Origin: Cheilinus undulatus
Taxonomy: Eukaryota > Chordata > Actinopteri > Labriformes > Labridae
Length of the DNA: 64,000 nt
Assembly (NCBI RefSeq): GCF_018320785.1
Contig: NC_054869.1
Coordinates: forward strand, 43,985,789-44,049,788
Direction of reading: 5' to 3'
Position 1 is the first letter of the stretch, and each line of letters begins with the position of its first letter. Below the pieces are notes generated by a model. That model searched no databases. It worked only from the letters and a program-made list of their open reading frames with translations, and had not been told where the DNA came from. The translations under genes and the position numbers were made by a program. Shown piece after piece: positions 47,252 through 59,791 of the stretch.

Positions 47252-47657
47252 GTATCTGGTAATTTTGGCTTCACTGTGGGCAGGTGCAAAGTCCTGCTGG
47301 AAAAGGAAATCAGAATCCCCATAAAGGCCTTCAGGCACCTTGGATTCTGTGCCTCTCTGATCTTCCTCCAGACTCTAGGACCTTGATTTCCATATGAAAT
47401 GCAAAATTTACTTATATCCGAAAACAGGACTTTGGACCACTGATTTATCATCGGTCCAGTTCTTTTTCTCCTTAGCCTCAGTTAGCTCTTTACAAGGTTT
47501 CCCTAAGTTCTTGAATCTGCTTTTTTTGTCAGTCCTCTGAAGGCTGAGCTCCTTTCTGTTGCTTTTGCACCTTTTCTTCCCACACTTTTCCCTTCCAGTC
47601 ATCTTCCCATGAATTTGCTTTGATACAGCCTCTGAGGACAGCCTTCTCTTTCAGCAT

Positions 47658-47815
47658 TGATAAGATAAGATATAGATATATATACACAAGATCTTTCATA
47701 CCATCAGCAATAAAACTAAATAATTCTACCATAAACAGATGAGACTCCAGACAAATGAATTTCCCTTCGGGGATTAATATAGTGATTGTATTGTATTGTA
47801 TTGTATTGAAGGGTG
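47658..47815 (+). mobile_element. 3' tail of an L2/Rex1-like LINE
   Basis: CAAATGAATTTCCCTTCGGG, ATTAATATAGTGATTG and a terminal (TATTG)n repeat form the usual 3' end of fish CR1/L2/Rex1 elements. It sits inside the Tc1-like element. Confidence 0.65.
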
Positions 47816-49111
47816 CCAGTGATTCTCTTTTGGATATTTGTCAAGTCAGCAGTCTTCCCCATGATTGTGGTTATGTGAACTGAACCAGAATGAGAGAATA
47901 AAGGCTCAGGAAGCTTTTGCAATTAGATCGTTTCAGAATATTGTTATATTTAAAGATAGTGGATTTTTTTGGTTTTCATGAGCTGTAAGCCATAATTATC
48001 AATCTTAAAACAAAAAAGGCTTGGGATATTTCAGGTTGTATGACATAAATCTAGAATATATGGAAATGTAAGTGTATGAAGTAAATAGGGAAAAATAACT
48101 TTTACATGATGTTCTAATTTTATGAGATGCCCCTGTATTCCTCACTGCAGTCATCTAAGTTACCTATGCTCTTCACACCATTATTAGCAACAAGCATGCT
48201 GTAAAGTTTATTGGACTGCTGAGTGAATGCTTGAATCTATCAAAGACAACAGCATGCCATGGAGCTGAAATGAAGCACAAGCCCCAGTTTGACTTGGAAA
48301 TATGAGACTCAGGCGAGGTTGAGTAACTAAACAAACTGTTAAACAGCTGCTTGGGAGTTCAGACATACCGCACTTTCAGTATTTTGTTATCTAACAATGG
48401 CCAAGCTTTTCTTGCTTGGGTGTATATTCCCTTATCAATGTTTTATTTGCTTTGGAAGCAGGTGGAAAGAAGTGGAGCTGAGGTGCTCAAACCTATTAAT
48501 TCCTGCCTTCCATTCACCTTTATACTTTACAAAATACCCTGAAATAATCACATGTGCTGCTGCATTCATTTTCTTTTTCACAATCCTTTACTTTTGCCAA
48601 ATATTTGAATCAGAAATGGCAGCAAACACGTTCAGTTTTCCATTCATCACTAGCCATTGTTGCCTCAGTAGTTTCCATGCTGTGTGAAGGATGTTTAACA
48701 GGGCATTATGTGTGTGAAGGACGAGTGTTGAAGTGTTCCAACTTATTCAGAATGGAGTGAAACTAGTCAGATTAACTGCTTTGAGTGGTTCGTCTTGTTA
48801 GTATGACCAGCAGACTGAGCGGTGTGTTCAGCTCTATGCATTGACAGGGAAACATGCAAATGGAGTGGGCAGTGTGAGGAAGAACCCCCACTTCTGGTTG
48901 GCTAATGTCTGACATTATAGCAGACACTTCACTGATCAGCATTTCACTGCAAGCAGAAGTGGGAAATAAGACATTTGTCTTTATATCCCATAGTTTGATA
49001 CATACCTGTAAAGTCTGCTCCTTTTACAAAAAGCATTTAACTACTAGTCATGGCAACTTAAAATTTGTTGTCAGTGTAACTCAGGGGTACTAAACCAATG
49101 ACTCTAGAGTA

Positions 49112-49260
49112 GTGCTGCACAATTTGGTAATAATGTGGGATTATGATTACAATAGACAATACTGATATTTGCAATTAGGATATGTTAAATAAATGGTATC
49201 ATAAGTCTGCTAGCTTAGTTATCGAGGAAATGCAGAGAATAATGTGGTTTTGAATTATGC
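49112..49260. repeat. Fragment of the hAT-like MITE family at 42903
   Basis: AGTGCTGCACAATTTGGTAA and GGATTATGATTACAATAGAC resemble the GGGCTG.ACGATTT / AATAATC ends of that family. One end only. Confidence 0.45.
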
Positions 49261-49279
49261 AATTGTGAGCTCAAAACTA

Positions 49280-49420
49280 GGGGTCGACTGATATCAGTTT
49301 TTAAGGTCGGATACTGATACCAATTATTAGTACTTCATGAGACCAGTAACCAGTATTCAGAACCAATATGTATTTATTATGGCATAGAAAATGTACTTGG
49401 TGTGGCAGAAGTGAAATTTT
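49280..49420. repeat. Fragment of the GGTCGAC.GATAT hAT-like family
   Basis: GGGGTCGACTGATATCAGTT then GGTCGGATACTGATACCAAT is the one-sided end of a repeat related to 46395-47251 (GGGGTCGATGCCGACAACGA on its minus strand). Confidence 0.5.
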
Positions 49421-49719
49421 CTGATCAAATAAATTATGTCAAACAATTTCGCGATAACTGCATGAGAAACGAAGCAACACAGTAGAAGCAGGAAACCAGG
49501 AAGCAATGCCTAATGCTCACTGTGTCAGTGGCACCCAGTCTTAAGTCATGTGACGTATGACCAATCAGATTGTAGTGCAGACTGTGGAGAGTGAAAAAAT
49601 AATGTCAGACAGGAAGACACTTTGCAGTGAGCAAAATTAATATCAAGTAGCATACAAAATACAAAACCAGAAGTTTTTACAGTTCTGCTTTCAAAATGAG
49701 ATATTTTCTAAAAATACGT

Positions 49720-49890
49720 GTTCCTTTATAGAAAATAAAGGTCTTTCTACGAAGCGCAATCGTGGCATTCTTGTAAACTTAATGGCCTTTCTGCAGGCAT
49801 TTTTTAAACCTTTCAAGTACTACTGAATACAAAATATTTGCAGCCTTTTATGCAGTAATGTAATTACACAGTGTGACATTGCAATTTATG
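49720..49890 (+). repeat. Dispersed repeat, copy 2 (partner of 5635-5795)
   Basis: AGAAAATAAAGGTCTTTCTA, CGCAATCGTGGCATTCTTGT, CCTTTCAAGTACTACTGAAT and GTGTGACATTGCAATT follow the same order as at 5640-5790. Confidence 0.6.
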
Positions 49891-50259
49891 AAAGTTGTGG
49901 CTCTTTTAAATCCTGCCTGAAAACAAAAAATAAGTTGTATGAAGAAACTCAGAAGGAAGCAGTGTTAGTAGAACTTATTCATTGCATGTCACATCAATCA
50001 GTTTGTTTCCTGACAGAGCAGGTGGTCCAAGCATATAGCCAACCTTCTTTTAACCCATGTAGTATGACCATCACGTGTCTGAGAGAGAGGGGGAGCTGGT
50101 ACATCTCTAGTAAGGTAACTATTGAGCTGCGATGTCTCATGTAAAAACTGAACCTCCCCATACCTTTATTTCAATATTTCTTCTGCTGCAGCTGAAGCTG
50201 TCCTTTATACCGTCATACTTTATGGTCGTTGTAATACGTCTCATCACTAACTTGCAGAG

Positions 50260-50395
50260 GTTGAAAAGTTACAAGACTGAGTAAAGTACACTTACTTTGG
50301 TTAAAATGTACTTTATTAAATGTAAAAGTCTGTAAAATCACCCAATTAAAAGTTAAAAGTATTTAATTTAAAGTTTACTTAAAGACCCTGTAAAG
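50260..50395. repeat. Fragment of an ACTC-rich hAT-like element
   Basis: CAGAGGTTGAAAAGTTACAA followed by GAGTAAAGTACACTTACTTT matches the left end style of 51057-51608. The right end was not found. Confidence 0.55.
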
Positions 50396-51056
50396 TTAAA
50401 ATAAATCTGTATTTAGGTTTGTGGTATGATAGGTCACTGCGTTATGAACCCCAGGACAAATTTCAGTCACATAAAGCATCTCCAAGTTTATAAAATTAAG
50501 CTTCAAATCATGAAAAATGAGGCAGTAAAATCTGTTCCAGGATGGTGTGGGTGTGTCTGTTGAATGAGCTGAAACCACGCCCGCTCAGGACATGGGTAGT
50601 CTGCAGCATTAACCCCCTCACTCATGGTGTCATACTTGGAAAAATATTTTCCCCTAAAAACATGAACCAATAAACAAAACATGCATAACTATAACTTTGC
50701 AATGAAACATGAACATTATAGAACGGTACAAGAGTACAAGACTGAATTCCTTTGCTCAAAATGAACCAGAAGTCCCTGCTCCAGGTGACTGCTTCCTTCC
50801 ACAACATTGTAGTGTTAGAGGAGCGGGGTCATTCCCTACTATGGGCTCATGACATCGGGAGTCCACATATTGGCACCGCCCTCATGAAACCAAGCCAGGA
50901 AAGAGATGAAATGGCCTAAATCCAGAATTCAGTCTCATGTGGATCTCAGAGTTTTCACATGTTTACAGCAACCATATTCCAACATTTCTAGAGTGTTAAG
51001 ATAAAAACTTTGGATTTCACTTTTCACTCTTGCAAAAATATTTTGTCGTCTATTTG

Positions 51057-51608
51057 CAGAGTTGAAAAGTAATGAATTACATATACTCAGATTTCTGTTA
51101 TTGCAAAGCTTTTTGGAATACATTTTTGAATCAGTTATTTTACGTTTACTTCAGTATATTGGGGAAGTATTAGACTTCCTCCTACACCTTTAAACTGCAT
51201 CAATTACTGAGTTAAAACAACTAAAAGTCCAAAATAAGGAGGTTCTAGCTTTCTGTCAACGGCATGAAACCAGCCAGTTGTTTGGCTTTGATTATACAGT
51301 ATTGCACAGTGAGAGAATGACTCCACATTGTATCCAAAACCTGCTGTTGCATTTTCCTTTATTGTAAAAGTGTGATTTTACCTGAACAACCTGGCTTGAG
51401 ATTCACATTCCCATGTTATTGCCAATAAGGGAAGATCATATTTTACTATACAACTCCTCATCAGCTACTCAGTACTCTGAGTAAACATAATACTTTTTAC
51501 TTTTACTTGAGTAGATTTATTGGGCAGTAATTTTACTTCTGCTTAAGTACATTTTAACCCAAGTCACTGTAATTTTACTCAAGTGCAGCAGTACTTTATC
51601 CACCTCTG
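51057..51608. mobile_element. Non-autonomous hAT-like element, 552 bp
   Basis: The left end is CAGAGTTGAAAAGTAATGAA, the right end (minus) CAGAGGTGGATAAAGTACTG. The 8-bp target duplications TCTATTTG (51049-51056) and TCCATTTG (51609-51616) match at 7 of 8. The outer parts are rich in ACTC/GAGT; the middle is unrelated. No ORF. Confidence 0.8.
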
Positions 51609-52887
51609 TCCATTTGACCCCTGAGAAGTGCATGGTTGAGTATAACTGGTGTGAATGATGACTAGACTCATACTGAGCTGTTGTCTGTCACATATCACTC
51701 TGCTACGCAAATGACAGCATCAGTTATGCCTTTTGTGTTCACAACACAACGCATATATTTAAACCAATGGTGATGCTGCAAAAATCTATTCTGTTGCAGA
51801 AATTTTACTGGTGACAGTTTTAATTCTGATATACCACCCACGCTTGTTTAGCTCTCACTTAATGCAACACAGATGATAAATAGAGTGCAGCACATGCCAC
51901 GTTATATCTTTTACACTGCACTGAAGAAGACATCAGGTCAGATCAGTTCTTTCAGCAGTCTTTACACTTGTCTATATCCTCATGCTTTCTCTGCCTCTGA
52001 TTATTTGTCATATACTGGCTATGGAGACTAAGGTGTCGAACTTGTTACTATTTGTTTTGAATAATGAATAGGTGGCCTTGGTCGTAAACTGTAATTATTA
52101 TAGTACGCCTGCTTGTATATTTCTCTGTGAGAGATGTATTTCCTAGCCGTTTCTCAGTTGTGCTGATTCATCCAGCATACTGACAGAACTCTTCTTCTGC
52201 ACGTCACTCTCTCCTGCATTTGCTGCTCTTGATGTCGCCCTCGATACCAAGGTGAAACGCCTCACACAGCGCCCTGTGTTTGTGTGCGTGCAGTGTTTGC
52301 TTTCCCTCGCTCCTGTTGCCTGAGAGAGCACCCAGGAGAGATGGAGGGGGATGGGAGGACTGGAGGGTAAACACAGAAAGCTACTGAGTGGGAGTAAAGA
52401 GAGTGAATTAAAAGCTCTTTAGTTAACAGGCTAATAAAAAGTCTGTTGTCTTGACACCTTTTTTAGTGAGATCTTAAGTCTGAAACTTGGACAGAACTTA
52501 CGGCCCATGATACATCTGAAAGTCTGGTGTTAAGAGTGGTACAACATAACAAAGATCACGTGTAATTCCCATGCATTGTGTACACAACATGTTCTCATGA
52601 TATCCCTGTGTTTTGACTGAAAATAGACCCCAATAACTTAAATCACAGAGAATTCATTATCCTATATCCTCTGCAAACATATTTGTTCTCTGACTTGTAT
52701 AACAGCTTGTAATTATAAACATCATGTGAATCACAAGCTAACCGACAGGCTCTCTAATTTGGCCAAAAAAGCAGTCTGGTGACTGAGAACAGCTAATCTT
52801 TTTTTGAATACGCCCTTAATTTATAACTTCATTAAACATGAAAGTGCCGCATGAATTTGATGTCATAAGACCTGACCTACATATGTA

Positions 52888-54373
52888 CAGCACCTATGAA
52901 AAGCATTCACCCCCTTGGATGTTTTACATTTTTATTAATTTTATGAATCAGTCATGGTCGGTGTAATTTGTCTTTTTCCAACAAAAAGAAAACGAGCAAA
53001 AAATGCATTTGATGGCAACCGACATATACAGAGTGTTGTCAATTAAACAAAAATATGTAATACAAAAAAAGTGACTGCATAAATAATCACCCCCTTTTAG
53101 TTTGTATTTAGTAGATTCAGTTACGGCACTGACTCTGTGTGGATAGGTCTCAGGTAGGCTTGCACATCTGGTCACTGCAGATTTACTCCATTCTTCTTTG
53201 CAAAACTGCTCAAACTCTGTCAGGTTGCAAGAGGATTTGGTGTGAACAATTCTTTTCAAGTCCAGCTGCAAATTCTCTATTGAATTGATGTCTATGCTTT
53301 GACTCAGCCACTCCAGAACAGTCACCTTGTTAAATTTAAACCATTCCTATGTAGCTTTCACTGTATGCTTTAGGTCAATGTTTTGCTGGAAAATAAATCT
53401 TCTCCCAAGCCGTCGTTCTCTTGCAGACTGAATGAAATTTGCCTCCAGGATTTTTCTATATTTTGCCACATTCATTTTACCTTTACAGCCCTTTCAGGGC
53501 TGGTTGTCAAGAAGTATCTCCACAGCATGATGCTGCCATAACTGCTTCACAATGGGGATGGTGTGTTTGTGGTGATGTGCAGTGTTTGGTGTCTTGTCTG
53601 ATGGCCAAAAAACACCATTTTGGTCTCATCAGACTAAAGAGCTTTCTTCCACTTGACCATGGAGTCTCCCACATGCCTTTCGTTGAACTGTAGTTGAGAT
53701 TTAATCTGAGTTTTCTTCAACAGTGGCTTTCTCTTTGCCACTCTCACATAAAGCTTTGACTGGGGAGCAACCTGGGCAACAGTTGTCGTATGCAGAGTCT
53801 CTCTCATCTCAGCTGCTGAAGCTTGTAACTCCTTCACAGTAGTCATAGGTGTCTTGGTGGCCTTTCTCACTAGTCTCCTTCTTGCACAGTCACTCAGTTT
53901 GTGAGGACAGCCTGATCTAGGCAGATTTACCCATGTGCCATATTCCTTCCATATGTTGATGATCAATTTAACCGAACTCCAGGGGATGTTCAATACCAGC
54001 GTCGTGAAGCCAGAAATACTGATTGATCAGTGACTGGACCTTCCAGACACACGTGTTTTTATACTACAATCAATTGGGACACATTCACTGAACACAGGTG
54101 ATCCCCATTTCACTAATTTTGAGACTACGAGCACCAATTGGCTTGATCTCTTTTGAATTAGGCCAGTCACTTTAAAGGGGGTGAATATTTGCAGTCACTT
54201 ATTTTACATGATGTATTTTGTTGGATTGACATTACTTAGTAGGAATCTGTTTTTACTTTGACATTAAAGCGTTTTGTTGTCATTTTCTTGTCAAAAAAGA
54301 CAAATTATATTGATTTAAAAAATCAATAAAAGGTTAAAACATCCAGGGGGTTGAATAATTTTTATAGGCACTG
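52888..54373 (-). mobile_element. Full-length but inactive Tc1-like transposon, 1486 bp
   Basis: Terminal inverted repeats of at least 100 bp begin CAGCACCTATGAAAAGCATT at the left and CAGTGCCTATAAAAATTATT reading in from the right. TA duplications lie at 52886-52887 and 54374-54375. Minus-strand transposase starts near 54000: IPWSSVKLIINIWKEYGTWV, NLPRSGCPHKLSDCARRRLV, RVAKRKPLLKKTQIK, ERHVGDSMVKWKKALFS. The catalytic half (down to about 52950) is broken by stops and frameshifts. The fragment at 2318-2706 is the same family. Confidence 0.9.
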
Positions 54374-57300
54374 TATGTTTATCATGGTTTTCAATAATTC
54401 TTTTCTTACGTTTTATTCAGTTTGTCAATGTCAACTAACTTCTCAAGTTCAAACCCTATTCCTTGACAAATTTTAAAAAGCATTACAACAAAACATGTTA
54501 TTTTCATACGAGTTTATTGTTTTGAAGCTTTTGTCATGTAGATCTGTTGCTTAATGTGGCTTCTTTTCTCCAAAATTTTAGGTTTTTGCTTTTCAACATA
54601 CGTGATATAAAAGTGTTTTTGTGTTGATTTGGCATGTGCAGATCCCACCTCCTTAGGTTTTTTTTAGCATTAGTGAACTATTTTTAGCAAAATAGGAGGA
54701 ATACAGGGTGGGAGAATGTGGGCTAGGAGAATGCTTTTTTTATTTTTATAAATATTACATTTCAGGGAGGTTTTATTTGGGTTTATACAGGGTGCATCAC
54801 TCTGAAGATGTCTAGTGTCTTTTCTGATTGAATGGATGTGAAAAACAAGGATAGGTATGCTGTGTTTGCTCATGAGTTTTGGCTTTATTGCTTGTGTTGA
54901 TGTGGGAGAGGTAAAAAGCAGGAGGGAGCAAGGCTAAAAGAATTTAATAAAGTGCCAAGATAACTAAAAAAGTGAGTTAGAGTTGAAAAATTAGGCAATA
55001 CAGGAGTACAGAACACCACGCTTTCTTTAGTTTTTTGCTTAAGGCTGGCCACAAAAGCTTGGGAATCCCCTGAATAACTGATTAAATATACATTTGTCAT
55101 TACCTGAAAAATTCATCGACCAGCTTCAAAATTTCTCTTTAGACACCAAGAGGAGATGTCACTGAGACAACACTCATTAAATTTGATTGTGGGATGTATA
55201 AAACATGGAGCAGTCCCAGTAATGTCTAGTTAGAAAATGAAAAAAAGATTTAATGAAGCCCACTGTTGGAAATGCTGACTCCACCAAACATGGAAAGGCG
55301 TCCTTCTTCCCTAGGCAAACTATTATTCGCCCTCTCTCTGTCAACTCAACTGCACCTGAAATTTACAAATGCATGAGTAAATCCCTGTCCACAGCCGACA
55401 ATTGTTCTGGCAGGGCAGATTTTCCATGCATAACCAAAGCATTTTAGCAATATCAGCACATCCTGAGCACTTAAACAGCCTCTCTGTCAGCCACCATGCT
55501 CTTCAGTGTCACTTACTCCCCCCTCCTAATTCTCAATAGCCAATCAAAATCAAGAAGGGGCAGGACATATGATAGCAGCTTTGTCAACAACAGTGGTGGT
55601 AGAGACATGTTGAGGGTAACGTTCCCAGATCTTCGGCTGCTGGAAAAGCCAGCACAGGATTTCTTTAGGATGTTACAAATACTACCAAGAAAAGCAGAGG
55701 TCAACTGCAACAATAAATGTAAGTGAGAGGCTCTGGAAGTCAGGTTTTTGGCACTGCCAGTTAAGGTTGCACAAAAGGACGATCCTAGATAGTGAAGAAA
55801 TAGAATGTATTAATGATCAGCCAAAGCTGAGAAATCATAGAATTGGATTTTTGTTGTACATATCCATGCTCACTCTCCCCCTTACCATCTGCTTCCCGAC
55901 AAAGCAGGGATTCAAGATGGAACTCATAAAAAGGACTCCTAAAAGAACTGTTTTGTGTGTTTTTCTACTCTGTCAGGATGCAAAAACAGTTATTGTACAA
56001 TCTGGACAAAGTTTGACAAAGAGTCAAACATGAGAGACCAGACACAACACGTTGTTCCAATTATTTTATCCAATATATTTCTGCTCTTGCTTTTTTACCA
56101 AGTTAGTAACAAGCATTTCACCCGTCTATCTGATGCTTAACCTGTTGGAATAACGGAATCATGAGTGAAACTATTAATACTGGAGTCTTTCTTTATGGAT
56201 GGAGGCGGTCGTGTCAGCGAGGTCCAGACATCGATCATAAGTGGTTTGAAAACTGCAATCCCTGATTTCCATACATTTAACAATATTAATAAATGCATTT
56301 ATTGCTCATTTTGTGATTCTTACTGGTCTTTAAACAAAGCTTAAGTAACTCGTATGATATTGCACATTATGAATGCAAGCTAGTATATTAGTTTAATTAA
56401 TTTTATGTAGACATAATATCATGAATATCACTGTAGGGCAGTTAACAGAGAATTAATCAAAGTATGAATATTTAGCTCCACTGACTAGGTATTCTACATG
56501 ATATTGATTATTCAGCTGACTACAAGTGTATACCCCTGTGTATTTTTACTGTAAAAAAAAGTTTCTTTGCCCTGTGCATGGTTTCTGTCTTCTATATAGA
56601 CTCTTAATAATATAGACTGTAAGTCAAAAGGATTGTTAATTCCTATTCATGCTGTATGTAGCCACCTCATCTCACCTTCTGTGTTTGTGAGCTGTGTTAA
56701 GTCTGTTTGTGTCCCTGTCAGCCAGATCCCCTGCAGCAGTCTGTTGAATTAAGCTGATAAGGAGCTGCAATAAGTGCTCTTGTCTTTGTGCATTACATCC
56801 AACGAAGAGCTGCTCAGGTGCAGTGTGGCTTTAACCTCAAACTCTGTGGATTTTAAAGCCCTGTGAAAGCGCTGCTAGAAGATGGAGATGACGAGGTAAA
56901 CAGAGCGGTTGGAGGTATCGATGCAGACTGCAGAGTGAGTGTAAGGATACAGTAATGCTAGCTGGCAGTGGACCTTATGGCGGGCCTGGGGGATTAAACC
57001 AAGCTTTCCCTCCCTCTCACTTCTCCTCTCTGCTGCTCGGGGATTTACTGAAGCTTGAACCAGATGCAGCACTCACTTGTCCGGCTGCCACACACTCAAC
57101 GGTGTCAGCATGTCTGGAAAGCTTCGCAGAAAATTCTCTGTTAGTACAAACTTTTGGATTTACCTTTGACCGTGGCACTCAGGAGATGGTATCAGTGTGT
57201 TTGTGATCTGTGTGTAGCTTGTTTACCAGGTTTTGTGTTGCGTAGAGGAGAGATTGACAGGATTTACTCAGTTTTGACACGAGACATTTTGACAAAGGGA

Positions 57301-58637
57301 GCGATCCAGTGAAGCATCATTCAACACAAACTTTTAAAACTGGGTGCTGAAACTGAAAACATCAGTGCCACTTTGGGCCATCTTAACATCCTTTATGGTT
57401 CGTTTTACAGTAAAAATGAGGCAGAATAGTGCTTTAGCTTGACGTGTTGGTTCCAAAGAATATGAGTAAGCTTTCTAAGTCAAGGTTGTCAAAATTTTAT
57501 AGCATGTGTTTTAAAATGATGCAGTTTCAGCTGTTTTAATGATCAATATTAGGGATGTAACAAAAACTCATAATTAATCAAAAATTTGAAAAAAAATGAT
57601 ATAAGCAATGTAAATCAACAAGACAAAAAAATATATTGTGATACTATGTGTAAACCAATATCTTAAAAAAGGCTGCCATGCAAGATATTATCAGAACCAT
57701 TTTAAGAAAATATGCATCTTTTTATCAGTAATTTGTAAGCCGTAATAATTTAAATTTAGCACAAAAAGTAAGTAAACTTGAGTTTGATAGATTATTTCCT
57801 TGTTTTAGCAATTCTTCATGGCAACTAATCGTATACTGTTAGAAAGTCTGTTTATTTCCCTTTTAAAAGGTTGTCACATCTGTAACTGACATGCATTTTC
57901 TAGATGAGCAGCAGAGCTGAGTGTAGGGGTTGTGCCCATGAAATATTGCCAAATCTCTCTGCCAGTGTGAACATTATTCTGCCGTTGGCTCTTGTTGGGT
58001 GGATTGGACGATTGAAGACAAAATGGCAATTTTAACACTTTATTCATTTAACAAACGGGAGCCTCAGTAGCCTGTAGAAGAACCACACACAGCCACAATA
58101 GCCTGGCACCTCCTCAACAAACACAACTTTTCTTACTTTGAGGTTTATGAAGGTAAAAAGGGTTATTTTGCAATTAACTGCTGGAAATTTTTAATTAAAG
58201 ACTAATATTTATCCGTAAATGCATTTTAACTCTATTTTTTGATCCAGTGTTAAATGTGTTGTTAGCCCAGTAATGTGATGTCTAACTCGGTGTTTCATGT
58301 ACTGGCTACTGTACTTAGGCGCTTAGGAGGACACGGACTAGCCCAGTGAGCCTAGCTGTTGTTGCTAATAAGCCTGATGTCGTGGGTCGATGAAGATGGA
58401 TGTTTCTGTAAGGCTTTGCCCTCTTAAAACTTGCATGACTCCTGGCCAACTCCTGACTTTCTGAAGTCTTCCTGAAGAAACCCAGAGTAATGCTGTAACT
58501 TTGCTTTAGCCTTGCTGGCGTATGATTCATGTTACTCGGTGCAAGTACCAACTTGTTTTGGTTGAGTGAGGCGTGCGCTGCATTATGCAGTTTTATGGCT
58601 GCAATCATCTGCTGACTTTTTTGTTAACTGCACCATT

Positions 58638-58662
58638 GAAGATATATATATATATATATTTT
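58638..58662 (+). repeat. (AT)n microsatellite
   Basis: About ten TA dinucleotides in a row. Confidence 0.8.
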
Positions 58663-59136
58663 AAAACTGCTGTCACAGCATCTACAGCACGTGACGATAC
58701 ATTACTGATTGGATATTTTGAGCACAGGCTTAGAACCTAGGGCTTGTGTTTCTGTTGCCTTGGTATATAAACTGATACATCACAGAATAAAAGATAATAT
58801 TATCTAGACCTTAAAAGTGTCTTAAAATATAATTTGTTATAAATAGGTGCTTTACAAATAAAGAGTTAATGAATAGTTTTAAACTCAAAGTCTAAAGTTT
58901 CAGTTTCATGACGATGTTTAGTAATTGGTGTAGTGACAGTCTTAGTCCAGCTCAAGAGCTAACAGATGTGCTGTTTTCACATGAAATGTTAACATCAGAA
59001 TTCAGTATCCAAACACTGGTCTTTATGCTGAAGATGACTGGATTTTATCATTATCACAAGATGCTTCAAACCTTGAAGATAGAAAAATGGTGGCAGTCGT
59101 ATGAGTTATAGAGGTAGGGATCAGGGTAAAGTATTG

Positions 59137-59791
59137 TAGAAATGTTCCAACACCATTTTTTCCTTCCGGATACCGATTCCACTACCAGAGAGTTGGGTAT
59201 CGGCTGATACTGTGTACCAATCAGATACCAGTGTAAACTCTCTGGACCGACTGTGCTTTGGAAGACTAGGAAATTATTTTAGCCCTACATTTGACTGAGA
59301 ACATGGCTCAACAAATAGAATCGTTATACAGCCTCTCTCAGACACTTAAAGTTGATTTAAAGTTCCAAAAAGTCACCCAAGTTCCAGGCTCTCTAGAAAT
59401 GCTGCTGCAAGGGATTTAAAGGCATGTATAGCATAAATGGGGCAGCACAGCCCCCATCTTTAAGAGGAAAAACCGTAAGAGGCTCCGATTTATGGTTCAA
59501 AAGTTATTTAACTTTAATAAACTGTGTCCCTTCTTGTCGTGTATAACAATGCTGGACTGAAAGGTTTTTTTTAACAAACATGTACTGAGGATAATTGGCA
59601 CGCTGCTTCCAAACTTTGCTGCTGCAGTAGATCTTTTGGTTCTTCGCTGCTCTGAAAATGTTGAAGGATTTTATAAAGTTATACAAAATGGTATCAGTGC
59701 ATTATTAGGCGTACTTTCAAATACCGATACCAGCATTTTAAGCAGTATGAAATATATTTCCGACACTGGTATCGAAATTGGAACAACTCTA
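59137..59791. mobile_element. hAT-like MITE, about 655 bp
   Basis: The ends are TAGAAATGTTCCAACACCAT and (minus) TAGAGTTGTTCCAATTTCGA, with subterminal ATACCGAT/ATCGGCTGATAC motifs. The flanks AAGTATTG and CAGTATAG match at 6 of 8, a possible target duplication. No ORF. Confidence 0.6.

Larger units (their letters stand above)
46050..48135 (-). mobile_element. Tc1-like element with transposase relic, hosting a nested hAT
   Basis: One terminus (minus strand) is CAGGGGCATCTCATAAAATT, ending at 48135 beside a TA. Inside, the minus strand gives VLFSDISKFCISYGNQGPRV, WRKIREAQNPRCLKAF, then after a deletion SSRTLHLPTVKPKLP. Skipping the hAT at 46395-47251, the frame joins as KITRYWFTGHGITVFG (compare SWF..HG.TV.DWPA in intact copies). 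Later SRLNNT.ELKAAIRAT is visible near 46270. The second terminus is not clear. Sequence at 47658-47815 is a further insertion. Confidence 0.75.

Noticed and set aside
53439-53693. 84-codon + strand frame
   Set aside because: It is antisense to the broken catalytic half of the Tc1 transposase.
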